Shown: piece after piece, positions 35,733 through 42,648 of the stretch
Position numbering within the stretch: the stretch's first letter is position 1
Layout: each line of letters starts with the position of its first letter
Source of the DNA: an uncultured Cellvibrionales bacterium
GTDB lineage: Bacteria > Pseudomonadota > Gammaproteobacteria > Pseudomonadales > Cellvibrionaceae
Assembly: GCA_913020115.1 (NCBI GenBank)
Contig: CAJWBQ010000028.1
Coordinates: forward strand, 1 to 62,280
Reading direction: 5' to 3'
Length of the DNA stretch: 62,280 bases
The notes under the pieces: model-generated
The model's input: only the letters and a program-made list of their open reading frames with translations
Told to the model about the DNA's origin: nothing
Databases searched by the model: none
Position numbers and translations under genes: made by a program

Positions 35733-37052
35733 CTACAGAATGTAGCGACTCAAATCTTCATTTTGGGCCAATTCACCCAGATGTTGGTCAACAAAGTCAG
35801 CATCTATCACAAGCTTGTCCTGTGTTTCGCTAGCACTGAAGGAAATATCCTCCAGCAAGCGTTCTAAAACGGTGTGTAGGCGACGCGCACCAATGTTCTC
35901 TGTGCGTTCGTTCACTTCCCAGGCGGTTTCCGCTATACGGCGAATACCTTCTTCGGTGAACTCGATGTCCACACCTTCCGTTTGCAGTAGGGCTTTGTGC
36001 TGTAAGGTCAGTGAGGCATTGGGTTCAACCAATATACGCTGGAAATCTTCTGGGCTAAGCGCGCTCAGTTCTACACGAATGGGGAGGCGACCCTGCAATT
36101 CCGGTATTAGGTCTGAAGGTTTCGATACGTGAAAGGCGCCTGAGGTGATAAACAGAATGTGATCTGTTTTGATCATGCCGTGCTTCGTGCTGACCGTGCA
36201 GCCTTCAATGAGTGGCAAAAGGTCGCGCTGCACACCCTCGCGAGACACTTCTCCGCCGCCGCTGCCTTCATTGCGTTTAGCGACTTTGTCGATTTCATCA
36301 ATGAAAACTATGCCATTTTGCTCTGCGGCTTCTATTGCGGCGGTTTTTAAATCTTCGTTGTTAACGAGCTTGGCGGCTTCTTCTTCTTGAATAAGTTTGA
36401 AGGCTTGCTTTACGCTCATCTTGCTTTTCTTCTTCTTGTCTGCAGACATCGAAGAAAACATATTTTGAAGCTGGCTGGTCATGTCTTCCATACCGGGAGG
36501 CGCCATGATTTCTACGCCTACGGGGCTTGCAGAAATATCTATTTCAATGTCTTTGTCGTCTAATTCACCTTCACGCAGCTTTTTGCGGAAAATTTGGCGG
36601 GTACCAGAATCAGTCGTTGTAGGTTCTTCTGTTCTAGCCGGAGGAAGGAGCGCGTCAAGAATACGTTCCTCGGCGGCGTCCTGAGCGCGATGTTTTACTT
36701 TTTGAGTTTCGCGCTCTCTCACCATCTTGATGGACATGTCTACAAGATCACGAATAATAGACTCAACATCGCGTCCAACATAGCCAACTTCGGTGAATTT
36801 TGTCGCCTCTACTTTGATGAAGGGCGCATTTGCCAGCTTGGCGAGCCTGCGTGCAATTTCTGTTTTGCCTACGCCGGTCGGGCCAATCATCAAAATGTTC
36901 TTAGGGGTGATTTCGCTGCGTAGGTCTTCGGCCAGCTGCATGCGGCGCCAGCGATTGCGCAAAGCAATCGCCACTGCTCGTTTGGCATCGGCCTGGCCGA
37001 TAATGTGTTGGTCGAGTTCGTGAACGATTTCGCGGGGAGTCATGTCAGACAT
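35733..37052 (-). CDS. hslU: ATP-dependent protease ATPase subunit HslU
   Basis: The protein has 439 residues. It has [24 protein letters not shown], Walker [10 protein letters not shown] (57-65), the pore-loop signature [14 protein letters not shown], Walker [11 protein letters not shown], and a C-terminus ending LSRYIL that docks into HslV. The I-domain between (about 110-235) holds Asp/Met-rich sequence. HslU unfolds substrates and feeds them to HslV. It starts three bases after hslV and would be expressed from the same sigma-32 promoter. Confidence 0.98.
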   Translation of the reverse strand: MSDMTPREIVHELDQHIIGQADAKRAVAIALRNRWRRMQLAEDLRSEITPKNILMIGPTGVGKTEIARRLAKLANAPFIKVEATKFTEVGYVGRDVESIIRDLVDMSIKMVRERETQKVKHRAQDAAEERILDALLPPARTEEPTTTDSGTRQIFRKKLREGELDDKDIEIDISASPVGVEIMAPPGMEDMTSQLQNMFSSMSADKKKKSKMSVKQAFKLIQEEEAAKLVNNEDLKTAAIEAAEQNGIVFIDEIDKVAKRNEGSGGGEVSREGVQRDLLPLIEGCTVSTKHGMIKTDHILFITSGAFHVSKPSDLIPELQGRLPIRVELSALSPEDFQRILVEPNASLTLQHKALLQTEGVDIEFTEEGIRRIAETAWEVNERTENIGARRLHTVLERLLEDISFSASETQDKLVIDADFVDQHLGELAQNEDLSRYIL

Positions 37053-37055
37053 AAA

Positions 37056-37595
37056 TCAAAATTCCAGCACTTCAATGGTGTGATTGTGGTTGGTGTAAAC
37101 ACAGATGTCGCCGGCAATGCCGAGGCCCTTTTTAACAATGGTTTCTGCGTCTAATTCGGTGTTGTCTAAAAGTGCTCGGGCAGCCGACTGGGCGTAGGGG
37201 CCACCAGAGCCAATAGCGATAAGATCATCTTCAGGCTGAATGACATCACCGTTGCCGGTTATTATTAATGAGGCTTCTTCATTCGCTACGGCCAGCAGCG
37301 CTTCCAGCTTGCGAAGAGCGCGGTCGGTACGCCAGTCTTTGGCGAGCTCAACAGCCGCGCGAACTAACTGCCCATTATGTGCTTCTAATTTGGCTTCGAA
37401 TCGTTCGAAGAGGGTGAATGCATCGGCGGTGCCACCGGCAAACCCGGCTATAACCTGGTTGTTGTAGAGTCGGCGCACTTTGCGAGCATTGCCTTTCATT
37501 ACGGTATTACCCATGGACACCTGCCCGTCACCGCCAATAACAACTTTGCCGTTGCGGCGCACTGAGAGAATGGTTGTGCCTCTATATTGTTCCAC
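37056..37595 (-). CDS. hslV: ATP-dependent protease peptidase subunit HslV
   Basis: The protein has 179 residues. A short propeptide-like stretch MEQYRG precedes [21 protein letters not shown]; by homology the first Thr (residue 7) becomes the N-terminal nucleophile after processing. [39 protein letters not shown] is the family signature. HslV forms a double hexamer capped by HslU. In E. coli only Met is removed to expose Thr1, so the six-residue lead here requires longer cleavage. The start is GTG at 37595 with AAGGA before it. A sigma-32 promoter lies upstream. Confidence 0.97.
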   Translation of the reverse strand: MEQYRGTTILSVRRNGKVVIGGDGQVSMGNTVMKGNARKVRRLYNNQVIAGFAGGTADAFTLFERFEAKLEAHNGQLVRAAVELAKDWRTDRALRKLEALLAVANEEASLIITGNGDVIQPEDDLIAIGSGGPYAQSAARALLDNTELDAETIVKKGLGIAGDICVYTNHNHTIEVLEF

Positions 37596-37651
37596 TGTGC
37601 TTCCTTAAAATATTTGATTTCGCAGGCAAGGGACCGCGTTAATAATGTCTA

Positions 37652-37679
37652 GGTTGGGGTTGGGTAGAATGTTTTCAAG
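37652..37679 (-). promoter_or_regulatory. Sigma-32 heat-shock promoter of hslVU
   Basis: On the minus strand the -35 element is a perfect CTTGAAA. Thirteen bases then separate it from CCCCAACC, which matches the CCCCAT-type -10 of RpoH promoters in its first five bases. It lies about 57 bp before the hslV start, between the SPOR gene and hslV, where an hslVU promoter is expected. Confidence 0.82.
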
Positions 37680-37702
37680 GCTGCGGGGCATTCCTACTCA
37701 GC

Positions 37703-38293
37703 TCAAAGTTTCACTTTGCGCGTAAATAGAAATGCCTCAAAATTGTTTGAAACTAAGGTGCTGCGTACTTTTTGCATCTTCGAATGATTGCTGAAGGGGC
37801 CCACTAAGACTCTATGCCATACTTCACCATTGCGTCTTTTGGCGGTTTCGGCTCGCGCAGAAAGGTTTAATAACAAGAGCTCAGCTCTCACACGATCAGC
37901 TTGTTGGGCACTTTTGAATGATCCAACTTGCAGTGTGTATTCAACAGGGTCTTTAGCTTCACCTTGGTAGTGTTCTTGAGTGGCCTTGTTTACCTTTATT
38001 TCGTTTTCTTTTAGAAGTTCATAAAACCCAAAGTAAGGCTTAGGTATAGAATTTTCTTCGGCCTGTTCTGTTACATTCTCGCTTGAGTAGTTTGTTGCGG
38101 GTTGTACATTTTCTGGGGTAAGACCTGATAGATAGACCAAGAACATGATAAATGCGCCCAAAACCATGCCGGTAAACAGCCATACCCAGGCAGGAGCTTG
38201 AGATTTTGGTGCAGGCTTTTTCCGGCCGTTTGGCTTACGGGCTGCGGGTTTGCGAGCTGCAGGGCGGTTTTTCTTGGCGAAATCTTGGGACAT
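37703..38293 (-). CDS. SPOR domain-containing protein (FtsN-like)
   Basis: The protein has 196 residues. A basic N-terminus rich in Arg, Lys and Pro precedes a single membrane segment (about 34-56, WVWLFTGMVLGAFIMFLVYLSG), a polar linker (about 57-115) and a C-terminal SPOR domain (about 117-196) with YTLQVGSFKSAQQADRVRAELLLLNLSA and WHRVLVGPFSN. This is the layout of FtsN, which triggers septal peptidoglycan synthesis. SPOR domains bind denuded glycan strands at the septum. It sits between priA and hslV, the conserved position of such a gene in Pseudomonas, although argS, which lies there, is absent. Confidence 0.88.
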   Translation of the reverse strand: MSQDFAKKNRPAARKPAARKPNGRKKPAPKSQAPAWVWLFTGMVLGAFIMFLVYLSGLTPENVQPATNYSSENVTEQAEENSIPKPYFGFYELLKENEIKVNKATQEHYQGEAKDPVEYTLQVGSFKSAQQADRVRAELLLLNLSARAETAKRRNGEVWHRVLVGPFSNHSKMQKVRSTLVSNNFEAFLFTRKVKL

Positions 38294-38384
38294 GTAGGGT
38301 CTGTTGGTCTTTTGTTAGCTTAACTTATTGTATGGGTGGTGGGATGCCGGCTTGCTATTGTAGTGGGGGAAGGCTCGTCCGTCA

Positions 38385-40598
38385 CTAGCTCATGTCTTGC
38401 GGGTCAACATCAATGGCCCAGCGAACCTTCCGATTTAGGGGGTGATTTTCCAATTTGAGGCCAATTTCTCCGAGCAGTTTATTGAGTATTGAGCGGCTAT
38501 TGGTGTTTATTTGTAGCTGAAAACGAAACCGGCCTCCGCGCCTTTCCATATTAGCCGGTAGCGGGCCTAAAAATTGTAAAGTGTCGCTGCTGGTATGAAT
38601 CGACTCGGCCATTTCCCGGGCATAAGTCAGTAACTGGGTGGCCAGCTGCGCGTCTTGAGCTTCGGCTTTAATTAAGGCCAAGTAACGATAAGGGGGCATG
38701 TTTGCCACTTGACGCTCCCGCAACAAGTGTCGAGCAAAGCGGTGGTAGCCTTCAAACATAAGAGACATGATCATTGGGTGGTCGGTGTGGTGGCTTTGTA
38801 AAACAACCCGGCCAGGTTTGCTGGCGCGCCCGGCGCGTCCCGCCACTTGGGTGATCAGCTGGCCCATGCGTTCAGGGCCTCTGAAATCGGCGGAAAAAAG
38901 GCCTCCGTCGGCGTCTATAATCGCCACCAGAGTGACATCGGGAAAGTGGTGACCTTTGGCGAGCATCTGTGTGCCGACCAAAATACAGGGTTTACCGGTG
39001 TTAATTTCGTCGAGTAAATCATTCATCGCGTTTTTGCGGCGTGTTGTGTCCCGGTCAATTCGAATGATACGCGTATTGGGAAACAAGGCCTGCAGCTCCG
39101 TTTCGCTGCGCTCCGTGCCCATACCTAGAGCTTGCACCTCGAGGCTGTGGCAGGAGGGGCACTGCCCAGGGATGCGGCGTTGGTGGTCACAATGGTGGCA
39201 GTGAAGGTGTCGCGGTTGCTGGTGAACCGTGAGCCGGGTATCACAGTAGGGGCACAGTGCTTGCCAGCCGCAATCGTGGCACATCAAAGTGGGCGCGAAA
39301 CCTCGACGGTTTAGAAATACTAAGACTTGGTTGCCTGCCATTACTTCATCGCTAATAGCGCTCAGTAACTCATCGGCTATGCCGTGCTGAAGCCGTTGAC
39401 CGCGAATATCGAGGAGTTTGACGCTTGGGGCTTTGGCGCCCGCCGCTCTATTTGCTAGGCGCAAATGTTGGTAGCGTCCGCTAATGGCATTGTGAAGGGT
39501 TTCCAGCGCTGGGGTGGCGGTGCCTAGTATCAATGGAATCTGGTGATGGTTCGCCCGAACTGCGGCTAAGTCTCGTGCGGAATATCGAAAACCATCTTGC
39601 TGCTTAAAAGACGTATCGTGTTCTTCATCAACGATAATAATACCGGGTGCGGTCATGGGGGTGAAAATAGCCGAGCGCGTTCCGATAATGATACGGGCAT
39701 AACCATGGCTCGCTTGGAGCCAAGCCTGAAGCCGCTCCTTGTCGTTTAAACCGGAGTGGAGAGCAGCAATGGGGACGTTGAAGCGACGCTGAAAACGCCC
39801 TAAGGTCTGTGGTGTTAAGCCAATTTCAGGGATGAGCACCAGTGCCTGCTTACCATCGGCAAGAACCCTAGCTATAGCTTGTAAATAGACTTCTGTTTTT
39901 CCGCTGCCCGTGGTGCCTTCCAGTAAATAGCTTTGGTAGCGGTCGAATTGTAGTGCCTCAAAGGCGATTTCTTGCTCCTCATTGAGCTGAAGCTCTATCT
40001 CCGCCAAAAAGCCTTCACGTTGAGGGGCATCTGCACATGGAACTTCAATAAAGCGCTCTAATAAGCCTTTTGTTTCTAAAGATTTTAGGGTCGCACTACT
40101 GACATTTGAGTCTTTCAGTGCCATCACAGATAGTTGCTTGTGAGCGCGGAGTAAGGCCAGCACCTCAGCCTGTTTGGGCGCCCTCTTGAGGCCAGTTTCA
40201 GGAAGACCTTTGCCCTCTGTGCTGAGCCGATAATAGGGTTCGCCGGTGAGTGTGGCCTGTTCACCCTGCCGGAGTAGTGCAGGTAGGGCCGTACTGTAAA
40301 CTTCGCCGGGCGGGCATTGATAATATTGGGCGGCCCAAGCACATAGATGAAGAATATCTGCGGGTAGAGCTGGGCTCGGGTCTAAGCAGGCCTGAGCTGC
40401 TTTGAGTTGTTTGGGTGGAATAGTGGTCTCATGTAAAACTTCAACCAGAATGGCAGTGAGCACTTGCCGACCAAAGGGTACACGCAAACGTTGGCCAGGG
40501 AACCACTGGAAGTCTTCGCTAGATGGCGGTGGTAAATATTCGAAATGTCTGCGAAGAGGCGTTGGAATGGCCAGTTTTAGGTAGATAGGCTCTGGCAT
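38385..40598 (-). CDS. priA: Primosomal protein N', replication restart helicase
   Basis: The protein has 737 residues. The N-terminal 3'-DNA-binding domain (LAIPTPLRRHFEYLPP, then PGQRLRVPFGRQVLTAILV) is followed by the helicase with Walker A EGTTGSGKTEVY, the IIVDEEHDTSFKQ motif and TATPALETL. A zinc-binding insertion follows with paired Cys clusters (CHDCGWQALCPYCD and CHHCDHQRRIPGQCPSC), then RGPERMGQLITQVAGRAGR. PriA recognises stalled forks and reloads DnaB. It is divergent from rpmE, as in Pseudomonas. Confidence 0.97.
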   Translation of the reverse strand: MPEPIYLKLAIPTPLRRHFEYLPPPSSEDFQWFPGQRLRVPFGRQVLTAILVEVLHETTIPPKQLKAAQACLDPSPALPADILHLCAWAAQYYQCPPGEVYSTALPALLRQGEQATLTGEPYYRLSTEGKGLPETGLKRAPKQAEVLALLRAHKQLSVMALKDSNVSSATLKSLETKGLLERFIEVPCADAPQREGFLAEIELQLNEEQEIAFEALQFDRYQSYLLEGTTGSGKTEVYLQAIARVLADGKQALVLIPEIGLTPQTLGRFQRRFNVPIAALHSGLNDKERLQAWLQASHGYARIIIGTRSAIFTPMTAPGIIIVDEEHDTSFKQQDGFRYSARDLAAVRANHHQIPLILGTATPALETLHNAISGRYQHLRLANRAAGAKAPSVKLLDIRGQRLQHGIADELLSAISDEVMAGNQVLVFLNRRGFAPTLMCHDCGWQALCPYCDTRLTVHQQPRHLHCHHCDHQRRIPGQCPSCHSLEVQALGMGTERSETELQALFPNTRIIRIDRDTTRRKNAMNDLLDEINTGKPCILVGTQMLAKGHHFPDVTLVAIIDADGGLFSADFRGPERMGQLITQVAGRAGRASKPGRVVLQSHHTDHPMIMSLMFEGYHRFARHLLRERQVANMPPYRYLALIKAEAQDAQLATQLLTYAREMAESIHTSSDTLQFLGPLPANMERRGGRFRFQLQINTNSRSILNKLLGEIGLKLENHPLNRKVRWAIDVDPQDMS

Positions 40599-40652
40599 CA
40601 GGGATATTTCGCTTCCATTTGTTATGGGTGGTGGTCATTCGTACAATATGTC

Positions 40653-40680
40653 TTGCGTCGGCGCTTTATTCTGGTATATT
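40653..40680 (+). promoter_or_regulatory. Promoter of rpmE (extended -10)
   Basis: TTGCGT and TATATT are separated by 16 bp. TGG directly before TATATT gives the TGn extension. The predicted start near 40687 leaves a leader of about 110 bases. Confidence 0.6.
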
Positions 40681-40686
40681 GCGCCG

Positions 40687-40796
40687 TCTAATTTTTGTTC
40701 GGTAAGGCATTTGTCTTACTGAGCACGGCACCTTAACCGCTGTACCGTGTTCGGCACAAGATCGAGCGGCGGTATACTTAATAGTGAGGCGACACC
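40687..40796 (+). promoter_or_regulatory. Structured rpmE leader, possible L31 autoregulatory element
   Basis: GTAAG (40702-40706) can pair with CTTAC (40715-40719), and CACGG (40724-40728) with CCGTG (40745-40749). Alternatively GGTAAGG (40701-40707) can pair with CCTTAACC (40731-40738), so two folds exclude one another. Ribosomal-protein leaders of this kind are known for L31 in gammaproteobacteria. Assignment to that class is inference from position and folding only. Confidence 0.4.
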
Positions 40797-41012
40797 ATGC
40801 AAGCTGATATACACCCTAAGTACGACGAAATGACTGCTACCTGCAGTTGTGGCAATGTGATTAAAACACGCTCTACTCTAGCATCTGAGATTCACCTCGA
40901 TGTTTGTTCAGAGTGCCACCCTTTCTACACCGGCAAGCAAAAAGTTTTGGATACAGGTGGTCGTATTGATCGCTTCAACAAGCGTTTTGCAGGACGCAGC
41001 CTGAAGAAGTAA
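40797..41012 (+). CDS. rpmE: 50S ribosomal protein L31 (zinc-binding form)
   Basis: The protein has 71 residues. It starts MQADIHPKY and contains CSC at 16-18 and CSEC at 37-40, the four cysteines of the zinc-containing C+ form, followed by [25 protein letters not shown]31 bridges the two ribosomal subunits. The zinc form can be replaced by a cysteine-free paralogue under zinc limitation, though no such paralogue is in this window. GAGG precedes the ATG, and the gene is monocistronic with terminator at 41040. Confidence 0.98.
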   Translation: MQADIHPKYDEMTATCSCGNVIKTRSTLASEIHLDVCSECHPFYTGKQKVLDTGGRIDRFNKRFAGRSLKK

Positions 41013-41039
41013 GCTGGTCTGGCTACAAGCATTCTCTAA

Positions 41040-41074
41040 AACGCCTTTAGCATTGCTGTTAAAGGCGTTTTTTT
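41040..41074 (+). terminator. Rho-independent terminator of rpmE
   Basis: A 10-bp stem, AACGCCTTTA with TAAAGGCGTT, is followed by a run of T. It ends the rpmE transcript. Confidence 0.93.
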
Positions 41075-41167
41075 ATACCTGATAATTTGTACTTTTCCTG
41101 AAAATACGAAAACTAGATCAACAGACATCAATTTAAAGACTTTTTGACCATTGAATTAGGCAAAAAA

Positions 41168-41182
41168 TGTTCAATTTGAACA
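41168..41182. repeat. Perfect 15-bp palindrome upstream of the malic enzyme gene
   Basis: TGTTCAA, one base, TTGAACA. It lies 21 bp upstream of the likely -35 box, a position suited to an activator or repressor. No known regulator consensus could be matched with confidence. The surrounding gap (41075-41331) is AT-rich and otherwise empty. Confidence 0.6.
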
Positions 41183-41203
41183 GTCGATTAAGCGGTTTTC
41201 ACC

Positions 41204-41232
41204 TTGAGGCCTGTTCTGCAGTCCGGTATCCT
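41204..41232 (+). promoter_or_regulatory. Sigma-70-type promoter of the malic enzyme gene
   Basis: TTGAGG and TATCCT are separated by 17 bp. The predicted leader is about 90 bases and A-rich. Confidence 0.5.
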
Positions 41233-41331
41233 GCTCGCCCAACTAAAAAAATACCAAATAATAATAAGAAAGAACTATAACAAGAAACGACACACGCAAG
41301 ATTCCTTAAAATACAGATGGCGGTTGGTTAC

Positions 41332-42579
41332 ATGTCAGATACATTGAAGAAGGCAGCACTGGATTATCACGCTTTTCCTGTGCCTGGTAAATTGAGCATT
41401 GAGTTAACAACTTCGGCTGAGACGCAAGAAGATTTGTCTCTAGCGTATAGCCCCGGCGTGGCTGAGCCGGTGCGAGAAATAGCCAGAGACCCCGAGTTGG
41501 CCTACCGTTATACCGGCAAGGGTAACTTGGTCGCGGTTATAACAGATGGCAGTGCAATCCTAGGTTTAGGCAACCTTGGGCCACTGGCTAGCAAGCCAGT
41601 TATGGAAGGTAAAAGCTTGCTGTTCAAGCGTTTTGCGAACATTAATTCGGTGGATGTGGAGGTCAATTCAGCTAGCCCACAAGCTTTCATCGATACTGTT
41701 TTGAGCATCTCCGACACCTACGGCGGCATTAACCTTGAAGATATCAAAGCGCCAGAGTGCTTTGAAATTGAAGCTGAGTTGATTCGACAGTGTAATATTC
41801 CCGTATTTCACGATGACCAGCATGGCACGGCTATTGTTACCACTGCGGGAATGATTAACGCCCTAGAGATTCAGGGCAAAACTTTAGCGGACGCTAAGTT
41901 TGTCTGCCTGGGCGCTGGCGCGGCCGCTAGTGCTTGTTGCAAGTTAATGATTAGTGCTGGTGCTAGGCCAGAAAATATCATAATGCTCGACAGTCGTGGT
42001 GTTATTCAGACTGAGCGAACAGACTTGAACAAATATAAGGCTGAATTTGCGATTGAGACTAAGGCCCGCACACTAGATGATGCGATCGTTGGAGCTGATG
42101 CTTTCCTCGGCGTGTCTGGCCCCAACCTGCTGTCCGCAGAGCAGTTGGCTAAAATGGCACCTAAGCCTGTGGTATTTGCCTGTTCAAACCCGGATCCAGA
42201 AATTGACCCAGAGTTGGCACGTGCAACACGCAGCGATCTGATTATGGCGACAGGCCGTTCAGATTATCCGAATCAAGTAAACAATGTACTGTGTTTCCCA
42301 TTTCTGTTCCGTGGCACTCTGGATGTGAGGGCGAAGGAAATTAACTCAGAAATGAAGTTGGCGGCCGTTGAAGCCATTCGGGCGCTGGCAAAACTGGAGG
42401 TTCCAGAGGAAGTGAAGGCGGCCTATGGTGGGGCTGATTTCAGCTTCGGTACTGAATATATACTGCCTAAGCCTACGGACCCACGATTGTTGGGTAATGT
42501 GGCAGCCGCAGTGGCAAAAGCGGCGGTAGATTCTGGAGTGGCTACTGAGCCTTATCCAGCTGATTACCCTTTAGCCTAG
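41332..42579 (+). CDS. NAD(P)-dependent malic enzyme, short form
   Basis: The protein is about 415 residues. It has LSLAYSPGVAEPVREIA, the substrate region YTGKGNLVAVITDGSAILGLGNLGPLASKPVMEGKS, metal-binding CFEIEAELI and FHDDQHGTAIVT, and the dinucleotide motif VCLGAGAAASACCKLM. It oxidatively decarboxylates malate to pyruvate. It lacks the C-terminal phosphotransacetylase-like domain of long MaeB, matching the short bacterial form found next to ponA in Pseudomonas. ATG 41332 begins the conserved SDTLKKAALDYHAFP; ATG 41317 would add five residues with no ribosome site. Cofactor preference cannot be fixed. Confidence 0.93.
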   Translation: MSDTLKKAALDYHAFPVPGKLSIELTTSAETQEDLSLAYSPGVAEPVREIARDPELAYRYTGKGNLVAVITDGSAILGLGNLGPLASKPVMEGKSLLFKRFANINSVDVEVNSASPQAFIDTVLSISDTYGGINLEDIKAPECFEIEAELIRQCNIPVFHDDQHGTAIVTTAGMINALEIQGKTLADAKFVCLGAGAAASACCKLMISAGARPENIIMLDSRGVIQTERTDLNKYKAEFAIETKARTLDDAIVGADAFLGVSGPNLLSAEQLAKMAPKPVVFACSNPDPEIDPELARATRSDLIMATGRSDYPNQVNNVLCFPFLFRGTLDVRAKEINSEMKLAAVEAIRALAKLEVPEEVKAAYGGADFSFGTEYILPKPTDPRLLGNVAAAVAKAAVDSGVATEPYPADYPLA

Positions 42580-42587
42580 TACTTTCG

Positions 42588-42621
42588 AGTCTTCGCCCTC
42601 TTGTGAATGGGGGTGAAGACT
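42588..42621. terminator. Stem-loop between convergent malic enzyme and mrcA genes
   Basis: AGTCTTC (with partial CCC) pairs with GAAGACT across a 14-20-base loop. No T run follows on either strand, so it is a poor intrinsic terminator and may only be an mRNA end-stabilising hairpin. Confidence 0.35.
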
Positions 42622-42648
42622 GCGCTTAACCAGCAACCATCGTTCGTT

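Noticed and set aside
42588..42621. Strong bidirectional terminator between malic enzyme and mrcA
   Set aside because: The stem is good but there is no T run on either strand, so it is listed only as a weak stem-loop.
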